Shown: positions 1 to 9,690 of the stretch, in pieces
Layout: each line of letters starts with the position of its first letter
Numbering within the stretch: the stretch's first letter is position 1
From: a virus
Direction: 5' to 3' (one strand)
DNA: 64,000 nucleotides
Virus record (IMG/VR): IMGVR_UViG_3300019776_000961
Location: 124,001 to 188,000 of that record
The notes under the pieces: generated by a model
Databases searched by the model: none
Told to the model about the DNA's origin: nothing
Seen by the model: only the letters and a program-made list of their open reading frames with translations
Made by a program: the position numbers and the translations under genes

Positions 1-2379
1 GCGCTCAATATTAAATTTATCGACAAGTAGATTGTAAAAATAAGCAGCCTTTACATGATGTGGCATTCTTTTAACTGTCTGAAAGCCATTGCAATGGCGT
101 GCGTATTTTTCATAATCAGTAATACCTGATACTGATGCAATATCGTCGACAGATAGTGATTTGAATTCTTCATATGTCTTCATGAAGGCCTTATCCGTCT
201 CCTCTTTAGACTTTGTCAGTAGCATCGTTTCAACAATATTTTTTACATGCACCTTAATTGTAGCAGGCATTGTTGTGCGTACTACTTCCACACCTGTATA
301 CTTAAACTTACTACATGGTATACCTTCATCATCTAATACATGCAGGATATAGCGTTTCTTCTTTAAAAAGACACCCACATCAGCGATCTTCTCTCGCTTA
401 AAGTTTAACCTGCAGTCATTAGAGCCGAGCGATCGTGTACCCCACTCCTGAATATTCTTATTGAGATATTGTTCTATCTCCTTTACTGCATCATAATATT
501 CAGACGTAATCTTACCATCCTTTCCAACCATCTTAATACCAAGCTTGTTAACAAGATGCTTTACTGAGATGTATGAGCTATCGGTGTCGTTATAGATAAC
601 AGGGTTGTCCTTCTGAATATCATCATCTGTTAATTGTGCCTTATCCTTGATGTAATCAATAAGCAATTTGTTGGATTGTTTGATAGCAGCCTGACCAGTT
701 AAAGTAATAGACTCAGCAAGCTCATCGTCACCGAGAGGGCTATGCTTGTTACCAAAGTATCCATAAATTGTATTAATTAGAATCTTAATTGTATGCTGTG
801 TGATATTAAGATAGTCGATTTGATCTTCTAAATCTTTATACTCAGCTGTACCCTTAGTAAGGGTAAGAATCTTTCTTTTCGCTTTGGATAGTTGTGTTTT
901 TACTTCAACACGCTTTTTATAAAAGTGATCAACAGCTTCAGGAATGATACCTCTTTCTTTCTGTGAAAAAAGAACATATGCTCTCGAAACTGCTACATTT
1001 TCTTGCTTAATAAATGATGCAAACTTCTCTTTCGTGAGAGTGTATTCTGATCCATTTACATGCCTGATAGTAAGCTTACCGTCATCTGTATATTCAATCT
1101 CTCTCCTATCATTATTATTCTCATCTTTCCATTTACTGTGAACAATAGTACCGATTTTTGTCTCAGGAGAAAGATTGAGAGTAATCATCACGTTTGGGTA
1201 CAGACTATTAGCATCGAACGATACAATATGTTCCTGGAATCCAGGCTGCGGGTCACCAACGTATGCACCTGCATTCTGCTCTCCGCCTTCTATTACATCT
1301 TTCTTAAATGTAGGTATTCGTTGCCCTCTTCCACGAGCTCTAATAGCAGCAAGACCGGTAATAACACTTAGTGATCCTAGTGCTCCCTCAAACGTTGTGA
1401 GACCAGCATATGCAATAAAACGAAGCAATTGTATATATTTTAACTTTCGCTCCATCTTAACAAGAAGGTTAACGTCCTGAATGTTATATTCAATAAACAG
1501 ATCCCAGTTATCATCAGACAGTGTTGCGAGGTCTGTATCACCGTAATCAATCTTTGTTTCTTCAAGCTCAATCTCACCGATATAGCCTAATTTATATGAC
1601 TCACGCAATACAGGACAAAAACGTCTGTAGATTTGCATATAGTCAACACACGATACACCTTCAATATGCCATCGTGTTTGCTCACGACCGAACTTACCCA
1701 TAAACTTACGAGAACGGATTCTACCTATAGGTGATAGCCTTTTTGCTGCATCTTCACCGAGTATGCGTGTAATTCGATTAATGATATACGGCATATCGAA
1801 GAACTCACTATTCCATCCAGATAGAATATCAGGGTAATCATTGCAAAAATAATCGAGAAATTTATTAAGCAAGTCTTTTTCTGTTTTACATGCAATATAT
1901 GTTACATTGTCAAAGCTTTTCTTGCATTGCTTTGATCCCCAGGTTATAAATTTTTCAGTTAATGTATCATAAATTGTGATAACGTTAATAGGATGATTAG
2001 CTGTTTCAATATCAGGGAATGCGTCTGGGCTATATGTCTCAATATCGAGAAAATAAACCTTAAGAGGATATTTAGAAAAATCAGGCGTCTCGTTATTCTG
2101 ACCAAATTGATCAATAAGGAACTGTTGTTGAACACTTAAATTTTCAAAGACACGTACTATATCGTTATCTTTTAGATACTGTGATCTTTCTGCCTGATGG
2201 TTAAATTTTTTCTTACGAAGCTTTGTATTGAAGATACTCATACAGTCTTCGTTATGTGTTGTTTCTACATAAATGTACGGCTCAAAAGATGTATCGTATG
2301 ATACACGATTACCATTCTCGTCCCAGGAGAATAGACGCATGGATTGCTCACGCGGTAAATATGCTACGTTTCTATACAC
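1..2379 (-). CDS. 43: Family B DNA polymerase, gp43-like (3' end outside window)
   Basis: Replicative polymerase with 3'-5' exonuclease. The leftward reading frame stays open to the window edge, giving about 793 codons (T4 gp43 has 898), so the C-terminus is missing. Translation shows exonuclease motif I (FLDIETYSPDAF), polymerase motif A (FDANSLYPNVM) and motif C (YNDTDSSY). The start is a problem. Homology to T4-like polymerases appears to begin at FYTCSVYRNVAYL, but no ATG, GTG or TTG lies upstream of FYT before the in-frame TGA that ends the preceding glycosyltransferase at 2410-2412. The only nearby start codons are GTG at 2379, which falls inside the homologous segment, and ATG at 2340. 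GTG is used here. Gene identity is secure; the start is not. Confidence 0.93.
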   Translation of the reverse strand, partial: MYRNVAYLPREQSMRLFSWDENGNRVSYDTSFEPYIYVETTHNEDCMSIFNTKLRKKKFNHQAERSQYLKDNDIVRVFENLSVQQQFLIDQFGQNNETPDFSKYPLKVYFLDIETYSPDAFPDIETANHPINVITIYDTLTEKFITWGSKQCKKSFDNVTYIACKTEKDLLNKFLDYFCNDYPDILSGWNSEFFDMPYIINRITRILGEDAAKRLSPIGRIRSRKFMGKFGREQTRWHIEGVSCVDYMQIYRRFCPVLRESYKLGYIGEIELEETKIDYGDTDLATLSDDNWDLFIEYNIQDVNLLVKMERKLKYIQLLRFIAYAGLTTFEGALGSLSVITGLAAIRARGRGQRIPTFKKDVIEGGEQNAGAYVGDPQPGFQEHIVSFDANSLYPNVMITLNLSPETKIGTIVHSKWKDENNNDRREIEYTDDGKLTIRHVNGSEYTLTKEKFASFIKQENVAVSRAYVLFSQKERGIIPEAVDHFYKKRVEVKTQLSKAKRKILTLTKGTAEYKDLEDQIDYLNITQHTIKILINTIYGYFGNKHSPLGDDELAESITLTGQAAIKQSNKLLIDYIKDKAQLTDDDIQKDNPVIYNDTDSSYISVKHLVNKLGIKMVGKDGKITSEYYDAVKEIEQYLNKNIQEWGTRSLGSNDCRLNFKREKIADVGVFLKKKRYILHVLDDEGIPCSKFKYTGVEVVRTTMPATIKVHVKNIVETMLLTKSKEETDKAFMKTYEEFKSLSVDDIASVSGITDYEKYARHCNGFQTVKRMPHHVKAAYFYNLLVDKFNIER

Positions 2380-2409
2380 ACTACAAGTATAAAAACTGCT
2401 CGATAGAAA

Positions 2410-3633
2410 TCAAGCTATGATACCGTTAATAGGGTTAAGAAGCTTACGCTGTGGATCACCGTGCGGTAAAGTATAGAGTTCTACATACTTGTCGATATTG
2501 TTATCGTTCTCAAGCCAGCGTAACTCTGCTGTCTTTCGTGCTTTTGTCGAAAGATTCATATAACGGCCCTTCTTTGAAAGAATGTCGTCAAGTTGATCAA
2601 TCATCTCATCGCCTGTATTGAACTTAAATGGTGCATCTTCATATGTACAAAGGTCCTGACATACAATCGGTATACCATAACAATTTGCTTCAACTAGCTT
2701 TAGATCACTCTTAGCTTTGTTAAATGTATTATTCTGCAACGGTGCTACCATAGCATTGACTCTCAATGTATGAATCTTCTCTGGGTATGTATATAATCTC
2801 TCCCAAGGGTGGAACTCAGCTTCACCAGAAGTAATCATGTGCTGTAAAGGTAGAGGATAGGCACCGAGGAATACCCATTGATATTTGTGCTTTGTAGCTT
2901 CAATTACACGGCACACATGCGCAAAATCATCGTTTTGACCGACGCGATTATCTACATCGAAGTGAGCACCTGACCCTGCGTAGAGAATTCTCGGCTTCTT
3001 TTTGCTTATATCATAATTTTCAGAAATACGCTTTTCATTATAATAATTACCCATCCAGAATTTCGGTGGGTAGTTTGGTATGACAGTAATGTTTTTATTA
3101 CCTGTCTTACTCATATAATAATCTTTCATGAAATCACATGTAACAGTAATCTCGTCGCACATTTCCATAATTGCCTGTGCATGCTGACGAATCTCAGGAT
3201 CTGTAAACGCAGGCTTAAATTTATTATAATCAGGAATATCTTCACTAAAGACCAAATCATCAATTTCATAGATTAGTCGGAAACCGAATTCTCTACTCAA
3301 CTGTTTTAGAAATTCTACAAACTTACGTTGATGTATAGTAGCTTGACGTTGAATGCGTACAGCTTTTGTACCCCTAAAATAATTAGGATCAAAACTCATA
3401 ACAGTACTTCCATGTACGACTAGTTTTTGGTGAGCATTCATAATATGCTCAGGCCAAATCATTCTCCAAAAACCACACCCACTATAATCAGCATAATAAT
3501 TTATTACACGTGTAAGACCGAGCTCGGGTGGAGCAGGGAGAGTAGTAGGCTGAAGGGTTGTAGAAGCGATATTATTGCTAAAAGGAGCAGCAAACGGCGA
3601 TACAAACGGTGAAACAAAAGGAGATACGATCAT
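2410..3633 (-). CDS. GT4-like glycosyltransferase
   Basis: 407 aa. The C-terminal half carries the GT-B donor-site pattern (KSDLKLVEANCYGIPIVC), and the centre has ILYAGSGAH, typical of family 4 retaining glycosyltransferases. The acceptor and sugar are unknown; it could decorate DNA or virion proteins. The N-terminus has tandem SPFV repeats (SPFVSPFVSPFAAPF), unusual for this family and possibly an anchoring tail. It lies 13 bp downstream of gp46 in the leftward replication operon. Its TGA stop is in frame with the downstream polymerase. The family call is good; the specific function is not known. Confidence 0.75.
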   Translation of the reverse strand: MIVSPFVSPFVSPFAAPFSNNIASTTLQPTTLPAPPELGLTRVINYYADYSGCGFWRMIWPEHIMNAHQKLVVHGSTVMSFDPNYFRGTKAVRIQRQATIHQRKFVEFLKQLSREFGFRLIYEIDDLVFSEDIPDYNKFKPAFTDPEIRQHAQAIMEMCDEITVTCDFMKDYYMSKTGNKNITVIPNYPPKFWMGNYYNEKRISENYDISKKKPRILYAGSGAHFDVDNRVGQNDDFAHVCRVIEATKHKYQWVFLGAYPLPLQHMITSGEAEFHPWERLYTYPEKIHTLRVNAMVAPLQNNTFNKAKSDLKLVEANCYGIPIVCQDLCTYEDAPFKFNTGDEMIDQLDDILSKKGRYMNLSTKARKTAELRWLENDNNIDKYVELYTLPHGDPQRKLLNPINGIIA

Positions 3634-3646
3634 ATACTCTTACAAT

Positions 3647-5458
3647 TTAAGCTGCGTATTCCTTAAAATCTACACGTTTAGTTATACCATTATTCTTTTC
3701 TAGAAAAATAATCTCACCGGTTGCAGCTTTAGTACTTTCCTTACGGTGACTGATTACCATGATACATTCCTTATATTTCTCTACACGTTCTTTCAAGAGC
3801 GCTATAACTAACTCTACACCTCTCTCATCGAGACTTGAATCAAATAGTTCATCGTAAATACTAAAATTAAAACATACATCACCTTGTAGACGTCTCATAT
3901 CCATGAAAGTAAAGAGACACGCAAGATCAATATTCTTTCTTTCTGCACCACTAAAATTAAAATATGAGCAAGGCTTGCCTTTTGTATCAACGATTTCCTC
4001 TTCAAAGTATTCGTTAAATGTTACAACACAATTGGCATCCATTTTCTTAAGATAATAAGCTAGTTTGCTATTAAACAATTTAAGAATTTTCTTTACAACA
4101 TATGATTTAACACCCTCTTCTGAGACAACAAATTTAACAATATCGAGTGTATTGAGATCTTGCTTAATATTGTCAATAATAATCTTAATTGAATCTATTC
4201 TCTGTTTCTGATCATCTACCTGTGTGTCGTCTGTTACTGCAGCGTGTTCGAGATCTGCAATATCGTGCTCAAGCATATCAAGCCATGTAATTAACTGTAA
4301 TCGTCTATCATTAAGATTTTTTATCTCTTGTTTTTTTAGCTCGTTGCTATGAATCTCGTTCCTCATTTCCTTAATTTTAAGCTTAATCAATCTTTGCTTT
4401 TCTACATAGTCTGCTTCTTTAGCAGCTAATGTCTTTATATCTTCTGCATATTGTTCTGCTTCTTCTTTAAGTTTCTTTTTTTCGGATTTAATATAATTTT
4501 TATCATGTTCTTCAATAGAACGCAAACAAACAGGACATTTATCCTTATCAGTACCGATAGACGCTGATTGCTTGCTTATTTGTTGTATCTGTAGAGTCTT
4601 CTCGGTTTTTGCATCACGCTGTGATTGTATTTTTTCATCAAGTTTTATTACAGCAGCTTCAAGCTCATCAATCTTGCTGCGTAACTGCGTGTTATCAGTC
4701 TCAACAACGTCAGCGAGCTTTTCATCAATGCTTTCGACTTCCTCTTTATTATTTTTCTGACGCATTAAGTATTTTTCGCGCTTTTTACTTCTTTCCTCTA
4801 TAGCCGTAGTTCTCTGTCTTTCGAATGTCAAAAGCGTTCTTTCTGCCTCATCAAAGCGTGTTGTTTCAATATCAAAAGATTTCTTTTTCTCAGTAATATC
4901 ATTTTTGAGATAGGTAAGCATTTCGCTAAAAATGCTAAGGTTAAAAATATCCTCAATAAATCTACGCTTCTCTTGCTTCTTCTTTGCCATAAACGGTACT
5001 GTATTGTTTATGGTCATAATTACACAATTTTGAAATATCTCAGGCGTACATGTGAACTTCTTTTGAATAAAAGCAGTTGTATTAGACATACTATCTAATG
5101 TCTTATCTTCACCGTCTATATAGAGAAAACACTTAGATGGCTCCAATGTACGTACAATCTTAATACTCTCAGTTTTATCAAAGTGCTTAATTACTACGTC
5201 AAGCTCTACTTCACATCCCTTCTTATTGACATTATTAACAATATGTTCTTTCTTTAAATCACGTAGTGTTTCACCAAAGACAGCAAAATATACAGCATCA
5301 GCAATAGTAGACTTACCAACACCATTACGTCTATCTTCCTTATCCTTATTAATACCTGTAATAATATTGAGTCCTTGATTAAAGGATACACTTACAGGCT
5401 CTGTACCTACAGACAGAAAATTCTTTATCTTAACATTTTTAAAATTTATATATTTCAT
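3647..5458 (-). CDS. 46: Recombination endonuclease subunit gp46 (Rad50/SbcC-like)
   Basis: 603 aa SMC-type ATPase that partners gp47 in recombination-dependent replication and host DNA degradation. Walker A is at residues 44-51 (RNGVGKST). Two long coiled-coil arms flank a zinc hook CPVC at residues 308-311. The ABC signature (NFSGAERKNIDL) and Walker B (FSIYDELFDSSLDE) lie near the C-terminus. Its ATG overlaps the end of gp47 by 4 bp (ATGA type), indicating translational coupling. Slightly longer than T4 gp46 (560 aa). Confidence 0.95.
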   Translation of the reverse strand: MKYINFKNVKIKNFLSVGTEPVSVSFNQGLNIITGINKDKEDRRNGVGKSTIADAVYFAVFGETLRDLKKEHIVNNVNKKGCEVELDVVIKHFDKTESIKIVRTLEPSKCFLYIDGEDKTLDSMSNTTAFIQKKFTCTPEIFQNCVIMTINNTVPFMAKKKQEKRRFIEDIFNLSIFSEMLTYLKNDITEKKKSFDIETTRFDEAERTLLTFERQRTTAIEERSKKREKYLMRQKNNKEEVESIDEKLADVVETDNTQLRSKIDELEAAVIKLDEKIQSQRDAKTEKTLQIQQISKQSASIGTDKDKCPVCLRSIEEHDKNYIKSEKKKLKEEAEQYAEDIKTLAAKEADYVEKQRLIKLKIKEMRNEIHSNELKKQEIKNLNDRRLQLITWLDMLEHDIADLEHAAVTDDTQVDDQKQRIDSIKIIIDNIKQDLNTLDIVKFVVSEEGVKSYVVKKILKLFNSKLAYYLKKMDANCVVTFNEYFEEEIVDTKGKPCSYFNFSGAERKNIDLACLFTFMDMRRLQGDVCFNFSIYDELFDSSLDERGVELVIALLKERVEKYKECIMVISHRKESTKAATGEIIFLEKNNGITKRVDFKEYAA

Positions 5459-6501
5459 GCGTTAGTTGCTCTCTTGTATAAATCCATGCAGTAATTGATT
5501 ACTTCAGATTTGTTTTCAATATCGAGTACATTTACAAACTCTTCTATTGTCTTTTGTAAGTCAACACCGGTAGCGTCGTAATTTTGATCTTCTATTACAA
5601 TACTATCATCATAAAGAGAGTAATCAACCGAAACCGAAAACGGATTAAAATTAGATATCTTTTTTAGTAAACTATCTATATTGTCAGAGCTAACCTTTTT
5701 ATCGACAATAAGTTTAACTATATTATTTTTAAATACTTCCTTAATGTCAGCTTGTTTTGCAATTTCTGTAATACCGATTTTTTTATGCTTTGGTGAAATA
5801 GTATTTTCAATAAATTCATATTTACTACTATTAATATCTAATATATAATAACCCTTCGTTGTACCCGTATCACCAAAGTCCATCTCAAATGGGTTACCAA
5901 CATATACGATTGTACCGTTATCATAGACACGTTCATCTCTCAAATGAAAATGTCCTGTCAATATTAACTTTGATCTATCAAGAAGGTCACTTGTCTTTGT
6001 ACCGTGGTCACAAAGTTTAAAGCTATTCATCTTAAAGCTTTCAATCTCTAAGTGACCAAACATAATATCTGACTGAGGCAGGTCAGATATATTAGAACCC
6101 CAAGGAAGGAAGGTAAGTTTTTTACCAAGGACTGTAAATGTCGTTGGTTGTTCTATAACAGTTATATTATCTCTACCGTTAAGAATAGAAAGTGAATTGA
6201 TATCCGAGCGATCTTTATAATATGCATCATGATTACCGACTATAATAACAATATTAAATTCTTTCCATTTAGTAAGAATTTGATTTACAACATGAATAGT
6301 ATTAACTGCTACTTCGTCTCTATAATGAAATACATCACCAAGGATAAAAATATCTTTTATCTCCTTTGCGTTTAATTCACTCTTGAGCCATTCAGCCCAA
6401 TTAAGAGCTGTTTCATGCCAAAAAATACTATTCTGGTGTACACCGATATGTAAATCAGCAATACAGCATACTCGATTAGTGTTTAAGTGTAAGTCTTTCA
6501 A
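5455..6501 (-). CDS. 47: Recombination endonuclease subunit gp47 (Mre11/SbcD-like)
   Basis: 348 aa metallophosphoesterase nuclease. Motifs in order: ADLHIG near residue 16, GDVFHYRDE, VGNHDAYY and a later LTGHFHLRDE, which give the dimetal site. Length matches T4 gp47 (339 aa). Forms the Mre11/Rad50-type complex with the adjacent gp46; the stop overlaps the gp46 start by 4 bp, and the gene starts 2 bp after the end of gp55. Confidence 0.95.
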   Translation of the reverse strand: MKDLHLNTNRVCCIADLHIGVHQNSIFWHETALNWAEWLKSELNAKEIKDIFILGDVFHYRDEVAVNTIHVVNQILTKWKEFNIVIIVGNHDAYYKDRSDINSLSILNGRDNITVIEQPTTFTVLGKKLTFLPWGSNISDLPQSDIMFGHLEIESFKMNSFKLCDHGTKTSDLLDRSKLILTGHFHLRDERVYDNGTIVYVGNPFEMDFGDTGTTKGYYILDINSSKYEFIENTISPKHKKIGITEIAKQADIKEVFKNNIVKLIVDKKVSSDNIDSLLKKISNFNPFSVSVDYSLYDDSIVIEDQNYDATGVDLQKTIEEFVNVLDIENKSEVINYCMDLYKRATNA

Positions 6502-6503
6502 GA

Positions 6504-7121
6504 TTAATAATCGTCTTCTCCATCATCGCTTGGATCAACGTAGATATGTGCACCACCGTTTTCATCGGGGTTAAGCATCATTTCCGTATATACCTTCTCT
6601 TTGTATTCGTTAAGAGTCTCGTGATGTCGTTTTTCTTTCTTAATTCTATTAATAAACGCATGAAATGCAATAGTAGTAAAATATGAAAATGGGTTAAAAC
6701 CAGAATCAAGCTTAAATTTTTTATTCTTAAGAGCAGAAAACATTTTGACAATCGCATCACCAACCATTTCTTCTTTATAGGAATAATTGATGAAGTTACC
6801 AGCAAATGAAAGACCATGCGCTATCTTATTGATACTATCACCTAGTTTAAATGTAACATGTCCGGTTTTATAAAACTCTCGTATTTCTTCCTCAAACTCT
6901 CTACTATTGACATAATGCTCACGTTCACGTGGCTTTAATTTTTTAGCTACCGGTGCTTCTACTACACTCTCAACTGGCAGTATAATATCGCTAATAATAG
7001 CCTCATGCACTTCACCGCTATCAATAACATCCTCAATAGGAATATCAAGAACTGCAGGCTTTTCTTTTATGCTATTTTTCTGTGATTTCTTTGATAGCAA
7101 ATTTGATTTTTTCTTTTTCAT
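6504..7121 (-). CDS. 55: Late-transcription sigma factor gp55
   Basis: 205 aa. The central part (YVNSREFEEEIREFY, EEMVGDAIVKMFSALKNKKF, FNPFSYFTTIAFHAFINRIK) follows the reduced sigma70 region-2 layout of T4 gp55, which recognises only the TATAAATA element. The first 65 residues are a Lys-rich extension not seen in T4. It overlaps the upstream uvsW gene by 50 bp in another frame. Its presence fits the many TATAAATA elements ahead of virion genes in this window. Confidence 0.88.
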   Translation of the reverse strand: MKKKKSNLLSKKSQKNSIKEKPAVLDIPIEDVIDSGEVHEAIISDIILPVESVVEAPVAKKLKPREREHYVNSREFEEEIREFYKTGHVTFKLGDSINKIAHGLSFAGNFINYSYKEEMVGDAIVKMFSALKNKKFKLDSGFNPFSYFTTIAFHAFINRIKKEKRHHETLNEYKEKVYTEMMLNPDENGGAHIYVDPSDDGEDDY

Positions 7122-8550
7122 AAAGTGAGATACGTTTGTCGAGATGCGCTGAGCTATAGCGATAGTTATCAGCTACATCAAATATTATAAGTTGTGTCTT
7201 ATCCTTATGCAACCTAAGACCACGACCTATGGACTGTACTATTTTAATTTTCGCTTTACCGCCGCATGCAAAAATTATGTAATGTAAATTCTTAATATTA
7301 ACACCGGTAGAGAATATTTTAGAGATAGCGACAACTATAATATCATTATGTAGCTCCATTAATTGTCTAACTTTTTCACGCTCTGTAATTTCAACTTCTC
7401 CACGAATAAAAAATACCTGCTTACTAGGGTGTTGTTCTTTTATTATATCATACAACAACTCTCCGTGCTCTATATAATCAACCATTACCAGTGAGTTGTT
7501 CTTGAGGTTACCCATTAGAGTGCTTATTGTTCTATTTCTAAATTGACTCTGTATGAGATATTTGACTTCAGCTCGATATTTATCCGATGCATTATCACCT
7601 ATAGGCGGTATATCTCGCTCAGGTAGTTTGTGATTTAATTTAAGCACCTGTATTTGAGCACCTGTAATATAATTATCCTGTCTTAAATCATAACTATGCT
7701 TTTCATAGATGACAGGTCCAATTTTACCAATTATATTCCACTGATCGAGTTTATCTTCAGGCATTGTACCAGTAAATCCAAAGCGATGCGGTGTCTTAAC
7801 ACGCTTAAGAATTTTGTTAATTTCATTGCCCTTGCGTATTTTGTGTACTTCATCAACTACAAGTACATCAATCCCCTCTATCCAATCTAGATTAGAATTC
7901 TTACTCTGTAGAATGCCGATGTTTGCGACAATTACGTCAGAAGTAAGATCGAGGTCATCATCTCCTGTCCATTTTGATACCTTAAACGGAACGTTATAAT
8001 CAATAAAATCCTGTGATGTTTGCTCCACGAGACCACGATCAGGTACAATAAACAAACACTTAAATGTGTTTTTATTATATGGTGATTTGTATATGCTGTA
8101 TATTTTTGTTAGAAGAGAGGCAGATGTAAGTGTTTTACCACCTGCAGTAGCGAGTATAATAGTACCGCGGCCGTTGAATAGGCATTTCTTTACAATTTCT
8201 TCCTGATAATCTCTAAGAGGTATCTTGAGAGGTAATATTTCGTTCTTAAAATCTAGCTGCTGATGCCAGCCGTATCTTGCAGGGTAGACAGTATCAAATA
8301 AATCTTTACTAAAAATCTGACCACCTGTTATCTGCTTTTCGGTTATATATTTCTTAATCTCTTCAACTAAGCATGGTTCAAAGCGACCTGTAGGTGTTAT
8401 AGCATATGTACGCGGTGGTAAGAACCTACCATATCGTCGCATAAATTTAGCACCTTCATTCTTAACAGAAAAGTACTCACGAATATCATCAAAGTTCTCG
8501 CCTTTGAGAATACCCATTTTCTTTGTACTGTCAAAATCAAACTCTACCAT
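7072..8550 (-). CDS. uvsW: UvsW-like SF2 DNA helicase
   Basis: 492 aa from ATG 8550. Walker A is ATAGGKTLTSA, motif II DEVH, motif III FGFTGTMPE and motif VI QSIGRGLRLHK. N-terminal domain and length match T4 UvsW (502 aa), which remodels branched recombination intermediates and R-loops. ATG 8550 is chosen because it directly follows the uvsY stop (TAATATGG); a TTG at 8565 is an alternative. The 3' end overlaps gp55. Confidence 0.92.
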   Translation of the reverse strand: MVEFDFDSTKKMGILKGENFDDIREYFSVKNEGAKFMRRYGRFLPPRTYAITPTGRFEPCLVEEIKKYITEKQITGGQIFSKDLFDTVYPARYGWHQQLDFKNEILPLKIPLRDYQEEIVKKCLFNGRGTIILATAGGKTLTSASLLTKIYSIYKSPYNKNTFKCLFIVPDRGLVEQTSQDFIDYNVPFKVSKWTGDDDLDLTSDVIVANIGILQSKNSNLDWIEGIDVLVVDEVHKIRKGNEINKILKRVKTPHRFGFTGTMPEDKLDQWNIIGKIGPVIYEKHSYDLRQDNYITGAQIQVLKLNHKLPERDIPPIGDNASDKYRAEVKYLIQSQFRNRTISTLMGNLKNNSLVMVDYIEHGELLYDIIKEQHPSKQVFFIRGEVEITEREKVRQLMELHNDIIVVAISKIFSTGVNIKNLHYIIFACGGKAKIKIVQSIGRGLRLHKDKTQLIIFDVADNYRYSSAHLDKRISLYEKEKIKFAIKEITEK

Positions 8551-8551
8551 A

Positions 8552-8941
8552 TTACGTTGTCTCAAGCTTCATTATCTCTACTAAATTCTTGATATCAAAA
8601 GTAGTGCTGCTTAATGTCTTCTCTGTTTTTTCTAACAGCTCAATAACTAATTTCTTCTCTTCAATAGTTTGCTGCATTTCAATTAACTCGGGTCGCTGTT
8701 CAACAGCTTTTAAAATAACAGGCAACGAGAGATCAACTGTTGAACCTTTTTTAATCTCCTCTGTTAGTTTTGTCTTTAACGCATTAAGACGTCTTGTCTC
8801 TTGAGTTACTTCCATTTTTAATCGAATGAGCCTTCCTGCCCATTTGTGCTTAGTTGCAGGTAAGCGTAATTGATAATCTTTTAAATTAAGCTCATTAATT
8901 TTTAGATCCTCTTCTAACTCTTTTATATATTCTGCTAGCAT
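8552..8941 (-). CDS. uvsY: UvsY-like recombination mediator
   Basis: 129 aa, almost entirely helical with coiled-coil stretches. The C-terminal segment (LSSTTFDIKNLVEIMKLE) follows the pattern of the UvsY C-terminus in T4-like cyanophages, and the gene sits directly upstream of uvsW as in T4. UvsY loads UvsX recombinase on gp32-coated ssDNA. Sequence similarity is modest, so the call leans on length, helical pattern and synteny. Confidence 0.72.
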   Translation of the reverse strand: MLAEYIKELEEDLKINELNLKDYQLRLPATKHKWAGRLIRLKMEVTQETRRLNALKTKLTEEIKKGSTVDLSLPVILKAVEQRPELIEMQQTIEEKKLVIELLEKTEKTLSSTTFDIKNLVEIMKLETT

Positions 8942-8970
8942 TAACTTAAATAATAGTATAAGGACTCAAA

Positions 8971-9228
8971 ATGTCAACAAATCTTTTTAAAAATACGTTT
9001 TTACGAATGCTGTCTGAAGATGCAAATACAGCTGCAGGAGTCTTTGGTCCTGCTGCTGCGGCGGCTGCAGCTAATCCTGCAATGCAGGGTGATCAAATTT
9101 ATAATCCTGGTAACAGTCTGCCGGCTGATCCGGCGAGCCTTGCACTCGGTAAAAAGGTAGTCAAAGGTAAGGGTAAGAAAAACAAGTATAGATTCCCTAT
9201 TGCACGTAGACAAAGAATAAAAACATAA
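8971..9228 (+). CDS. Small virion protein with capsid-targeting-like leader
   Basis: 85 aa. The leader MSTNLFKNTFLRMLSE is amphipathic and ends in a gp21-type cleavage pattern (M-L-S-E before D). It is followed by an Ala-rich segment and a basic tail (KKVVKGKGKKNKYRF), which could bind DNA inside the head. A Shine-Dalgarno-like AAGGA lies 8 bases before ATG, and a CTTAAATA element is at 8945-8952. Function unknown. Confidence 0.6.
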   Translation: MSTNLFKNTFLRMLSEDANTAAGVFGPAAAAAAANPAMQGDQIYNPGNSLPADPASLALGKKVVKGKGKKNKYRFPIARRQRIKT

Positions 9229-9239
9229 TAATTAACTAC

Positions 9240-9671
9240 GTGGAACATGGTCACTGGATTCTGAATGAAAGCATCATTATTGATGAACGTACATTTGGCT
9301 TTATATACGAGATAACTAATAATATTCTCAATAAGAAATATATAGGTAAAAAGCAATGTATAAGCCGGATCAAGCGTAGACCTCTTAAAGGTAAAACACG
9401 CAACAGAATTGATCATAAGGAATCCGACTGGAAGACATATACAAGTTCATCTAATGAGCTTAATTTAGATATTGAAAAATACGGTAAAGATAACTTTACA
9501 TTCAAAATTATTAAAGCCTGCGGATCTAAGTGGGAGCTTGCATACGAGGAAATAAAAGAACAAATAAGTCAAAACGTCTTGTTAAGAGATGATTACTATA
9601 ACGGTATTATAAACGTACGAATTGGTACACCTCCTAAGGATATAAAGCAATCATACTTGAATTCCCTTTAA
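9240..9671 (+). CDS. GIY-YIG endonuclease-like protein
   Basis: 143 aa from GTG. The N-terminal GFIYEITNN and KKYIGKKQ are spaced as the GIY and YIG motifs. A downstream Trp-Lys segment (SDWKTYTSSS) and a later Glu in AYEEIKEQ complete the pattern of stand-alone phage GIY-YIG nucleases. It may be a free-standing homing enzyme or a processing nuclease; no intron is visible beside it. Confidence 0.72.
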   Translation: MEHGHWILNESIIIDERTFGFIYEITNNILNKKYIGKKQCISRIKRRPLKGKTRNRIDHKESDWKTYTSSSNELNLDIEKYGKDNFTFKIIKACGSKWELAYEEIKEQISQNVLLRDDYYNGIINVRIGTPPKDIKQSYLNSL

Positions 9672-9690
9672 ACCAATATACACTTAAGGG

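Noticed and set aside
2410-2412. Programmed TGA readthrough making a glycosyltransferase-polymerase fusion
   Set aside because: The frame is open, but the TGA context (TGA TTT) is not a known readthrough signal and polymerases in this family are free-standing. Kept only as one option in the start-codon finding.
3647-7121. Plus-strand ORFs of 60-80 codons inside gp46, gp47 and gp55
   Set aside because: They lie antisense to well-supported genes and have no promoter, ribosome site or recognisable product.
9240-9671. Homing endonuclease within a self-splicing intron
   Set aside because: The flanking genes are intact and no interrupted gene or intron core is visible.
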